This document shows, one piece after another, positions 62,112-64,000 of a stretch of DNA of 64,000 nucleotides. This DNA comes from Enterovibrio norvegicus_B (GTDB lineage Bacteria; Pseudomonadota; Gammaproteobacteria; Enterobacterales; Vibrionaceae): positions 62,001 to 126,000 of the forward strand of contig NZ_MDAG01000035.1 of assembly GCF_002876705.1 (NCBI RefSeq), in the 5' to 3' direction. How positions within the stretch are numbered: position 1 is the first letter of the stretch; each line of letters begins with the position of its first letter. Below the pieces are notes generated by a model. That model was not told where the DNA came from, made no database searches, and was given only the letters and a program-made list of their open reading frames with translations. Both the position numbers and the translations under genes were made by a program.

Positions 62112-62834
62112 ATGATAACACTCGACCAAGCTAAAGAGCTGGTCAGTTTTCTCGAAGAAGGGAATCAGGAAAGTGCGAATGAGTTACTGCTGAGCATCGG
62201 CAGTGAAACTCGCAATCCGCTCTTCAATGAGGTGGGAAAACTGACTCGACAACTGCATGATTCGTTGTCCAATTTCCGCTTGGATCCGCGTGTCAATGAT
62301 CTCGCTAATAGTGAGATCCCTGATGCAAAAGATCGCCTTAACTTTGTTATGGAAAAAACGGAACTTGCCGCCAACCGAACCATGGATGCAGTCGAAGCGA
62401 CGTTGCCTATTGCTGATAATCTTCAGGAATGCCTCGCTCAAGTTCGTCCTCAATGGAACAACTTGATGGGAGGGCGGATTGACCTCGTCAGTTTCAAAGA
62501 TCTCTGTCATCAGATTGATGGTCTTTTGACGCAGGTAGAAGGCGGCACAACAAAACTGCACGGTCAATTGACTGAAATCCTTATGGCGCAAGATTTCCAA
62601 GACTTAACAGGTCAGGTCATTCGACGCGTTATTGAGTTGGTGCAGGAAGTTGAAAAACAATTGGTCGAAATCTTAACCGCGTTTGGGTTAGACGACGATC
62701 AGCAAGAAGAAACAGAACAAATATCTGGCATCGAGGCTGAGGGTCCGGTCGTTACTGAGGAACAGCGTCAAGAGAAAAACGTGATGCAGAGTCAGGACGA
62801 TGTAGACGACTTGCTTTCTAGCCTGGGCTTTTAG
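62112..62834 (+). CDS. cheZ: CheY phosphatase CheZ
   Basis: CheZ removes the phosphate from CheY. The 240 residues form long helices with the catalytic segment LMAQDFQDLTGQVIRRVIEL near residue 160, including the Gln-Asp catalytic region. The C-terminal tail (VDDLLSSLGF) is the CheY-binding amphipathic helix. It lies 9 bp before cheA. Confidence 0.96.
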   Translation: MITLDQAKELVSFLEEGNQESANELLLSIGSETRNPLFNEVGKLTRQLHDSLSNFRLDPRVNDLANSEIPDAKDRLNFVMEKTELAANRTMDAVEATLPIADNLQECLAQVRPQWNNLMGGRIDLVSFKDLCHQIDGLLTQVEGGTTKLHGQLTEILMAQDFQDLTGQVIRRVIELVQEVEKQLVEILTAFGLDDDQQEETEQISGIEAEGPVVTEEQRQEKNVMQSQDDVDDLLSSLGF

Positions 62835-62843
62835 GGGTGCGTT

Positions 62844-64000
62844 ATGAGCTTTGAAATGGATGAAGAAATCCTGCAGGACTTTTTGATCGAAGCAGGTGAA
62901 ATTCTGGAGTTGTTGTCTGAGCAGTTAGTGGATCTGGAAAAATCGCCAGAAGACCGCGATTTGCTAAACGCAATTTTCCGGGGATTCCACACGGTTAAAG
63001 GTGGTGCTGGCTTCTTATCGCTCAAAGAGTTGGTAGATACCTGCCACGGTGCGGAAAATATTTTCGATAATCTCCGCAATGGCGGTCGAGAACTGACACC
63101 TGAGGTGATGGATATCATCCTTCAAGCGCTCGACACCGTTAACGAACAGTTTGCGTGTGTTCAGCAAAGCGAACCTGCCCCTGCCGCAGATCCATCTTTG
63201 TTGGACGCGTTGCACAAGTACAGCCGCCCAGCTTCTGAAGACGAAGCGACGGCAGAGCCTGAGCCGGAACCCGAACATGAGCCGGAACCTGAAGTTGTCG
63301 CAGAAGCGCCAGCTGAAAATGGTGATGCGATTGCGGGTGACTCCGTCGATGAAATTACTGATGATGAATTTGATCGGTTACTTGACCAACTTCATGGGTC
63401 GGGTAAGGGACCACAAGTAACAGAAAAACCTGCAGCTGAAGCACCAGCTGGGGGATCTGACAGCGGTGATATCACGGACGACGAGTTCGAGAAACTGCTG
63501 GATGAGCTGCACGGTTCTGGCAAAGGACCTCTTGAAGGTGACGCTGCCGCGCCACCACCTCAAAACGCAGCGGTGGAAAGTCCAAGCGGTGATGACATCA
63601 CTGACGACGAATTTGAAAAGCTTTTGGATGACTTGCACGGTAAAGGCAAAAGCCCTATCGACAATGCACCGAAAGCAGAAGCGCCAAAGGCTGAACCCGC
63701 GCCAGCGCCTGCACCAAAACCTGCGCCGAAAGCTGAAGCGCCTGCGGCAAAACCACCCGCCGTTGCTGCGAAGCCGCCGGCCAAAACAGAAGACAAAAAA
63801 CCACCTGTTCCTCAAGCTGAGCAAACAGTACGCGTAAACACCTCGACGCTAGACACCATTATGAACATGGTGGGTGAGCTGGTGTTGGTGCGTAACCGTT
63901 TGGTGAGTTTAGGTGCGAACAGTGAGGATGAGAACATGGCGAAAGCCGTGACCAACCTCGATGTGGTGACAGCTGACTTGCAAGGTGCGGTCATGCAAAC
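62844..64000 (+). CDS. cheA: Chemotaxis histidine kinase CheA (N-terminal part, cut by window end)
   Basis: CheA receives receptor signals and phosphorylates CheY. 385 residues are visible; the frame stays open at the right edge. The HPt (P1) domain has the phosphorylated His in FHTVKGGAGFL near residue 51. A long linker then carries three copies of a motif of the form ITDDEF..LLD.LHG at about residues 171, 210 and 252, each followed by GKGP or GKSP, plus Pro/Ala/Lys-rich stretches. The dimerisation P3 helix starts at about 331 (TVRVNTSTLDTIMNMVGELV). No standard CheY-binding P2 domain is evident; the repeats may take its place or serve polar localisation. Confidence 0.95.
   Translation, partial: MSFEMDEEILQDFLIEAGEILELLSEQLVDLEKSPEDRDLLNAIFRGFHTVKGGAGFLSLKELVDTCHGAENIFDNLRNGGRELTPEVMDIILQALDTVNEQFACVQQSEPAPAADPSLLDALHKYSRPASEDEATAEPEPEPEHEPEPEVVAEAPAENGDAIAGDSVDEITDDEFDRLLDQLHGSGKGPQVTEKPAAEAPAGGSDSGDITDDEFEKLLDELHGSGKGPLEGDAAAPPPQNAAVESPSGDDITDDEFEKLLDDLHGKGKSPIDNAPKAEAPKAEPAPAPAPKPAPKAEAPAAKPPAVAAKPPAKTEDKKPPVPQAEQTVRVNTSTLDTIMNMVGELVLVRNRLVSLGANSEDENMAKAVTNLDVVTADLQGAVMQ

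Noticed and set aside
63351..63653. CRISPR-like or tandem DNA repeat
   Set aside because: The repeats are coding, spaced unevenly and differ in bases; they are protein motifs in CheA.
63378..63824. 148-residue minus-strand Arg/Phe-rich ORF within cheA
   Set aside because: It is the complement of the Pro/Ala/Lys-rich linker of cheA and low in complexity.

Overview
This window holds most of the polar flagellar and chemotaxis locus of a marine Vibrionaceae-type gammaproteobacterium. The evidence is the H-ring genes flgTOP, the order flgNMA-cheVR-flgBCDEFGHIJ-flgKL, then flagellin-flaG-fliD-flaI-fliS-flrABC-fliEFGHIJKLMNOPQR-flhB-flhAFG-fliA-cheYZA, and OmpU/OmpL-type porins. Only two flagellin genes are present, fewer than the five or six usual in Vibrio. 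That fits a relative such as Grimontia, Enterovibrio or Photobacterium better than Vibrio itself, but the genus cannot be fixed from the sequence alone.

Layout. 1-9.6 kb is a housekeeping and envelope region. It holds the tail of an unidentified gene, a small exported protein on the minus strand, ligA, porin A plus a YccT/DUF2057 gene, a tiny exported protein (minus), gltX, then porin B plus a second DUF2057 gene. The two porin-DUF2057 pairs are paralogous cassettes on either side of gltX. A tRNA-Arg(CCT) lies at 9.75 kb (minus). 9.9-14 kb holds flgT (minus), flgO-flgP (plus) and flgA-flgM-flgN (minus). 14.1-27.4 kb runs cheV-cheR, flgBCDE, flgFGHIJ plus an uncharacterised membrane protein, and flgKL. 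27.5-32.1 kb is accessory: an AraC-type regulator (minus), a divergent SET-type sugar exporter (plus) and a TPR/glycosyltransferase-like protein (minus). 32.5-37.8 kb holds two flagellins, flaG, fliD, a FliT-like flaI and fliS. 38-42.2 kb holds the regulators flrA, flrB and flrC. 42.3-58.3 kb is the fliE-to-flhA basal body, switch and export block. 58.3-64 kb holds flhF, flhG, fliA, cheY, cheZ and a cheA cut by the window edge.

Regulation can be read from the DNA. Good sigma-54 sites (GG-N10-GC) precede flgB, flgF, flrB, fliE, fliK and flhA. Variant sites with GA at -12 precede flgK and the first flagellin. Good sigma-28 sites precede flgM and the second flagellin. This matches the Vibrio four-tier cascade: FlrA with sigma-54 drives flrBC and the basal body/export genes, FlrC drives hook and first-flagellin genes, and FliA (sigma-28), restrained by FlgM, drives the late genes.

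The most unusual observations are: a hairpin in both porin leaders whose stem covaries while the loop CGGCGGCCAAC is unchanged; the duplicated porin-DUF2057 cassettes; an uncharacterised one-TM protein between flgJ and flgK; a TPR/glycosyltransferase-like gene next to the flagellins; a long acidic tail on FliH; a long Q/S/G-rich linker in FlhF; three copies of a DDEF..LLD.LHG motif in CheA; and a G8 tract inside the variable part of flgE. No CRISPR array, insertion sequence, prophage or toxin-antitoxin module was recognised.
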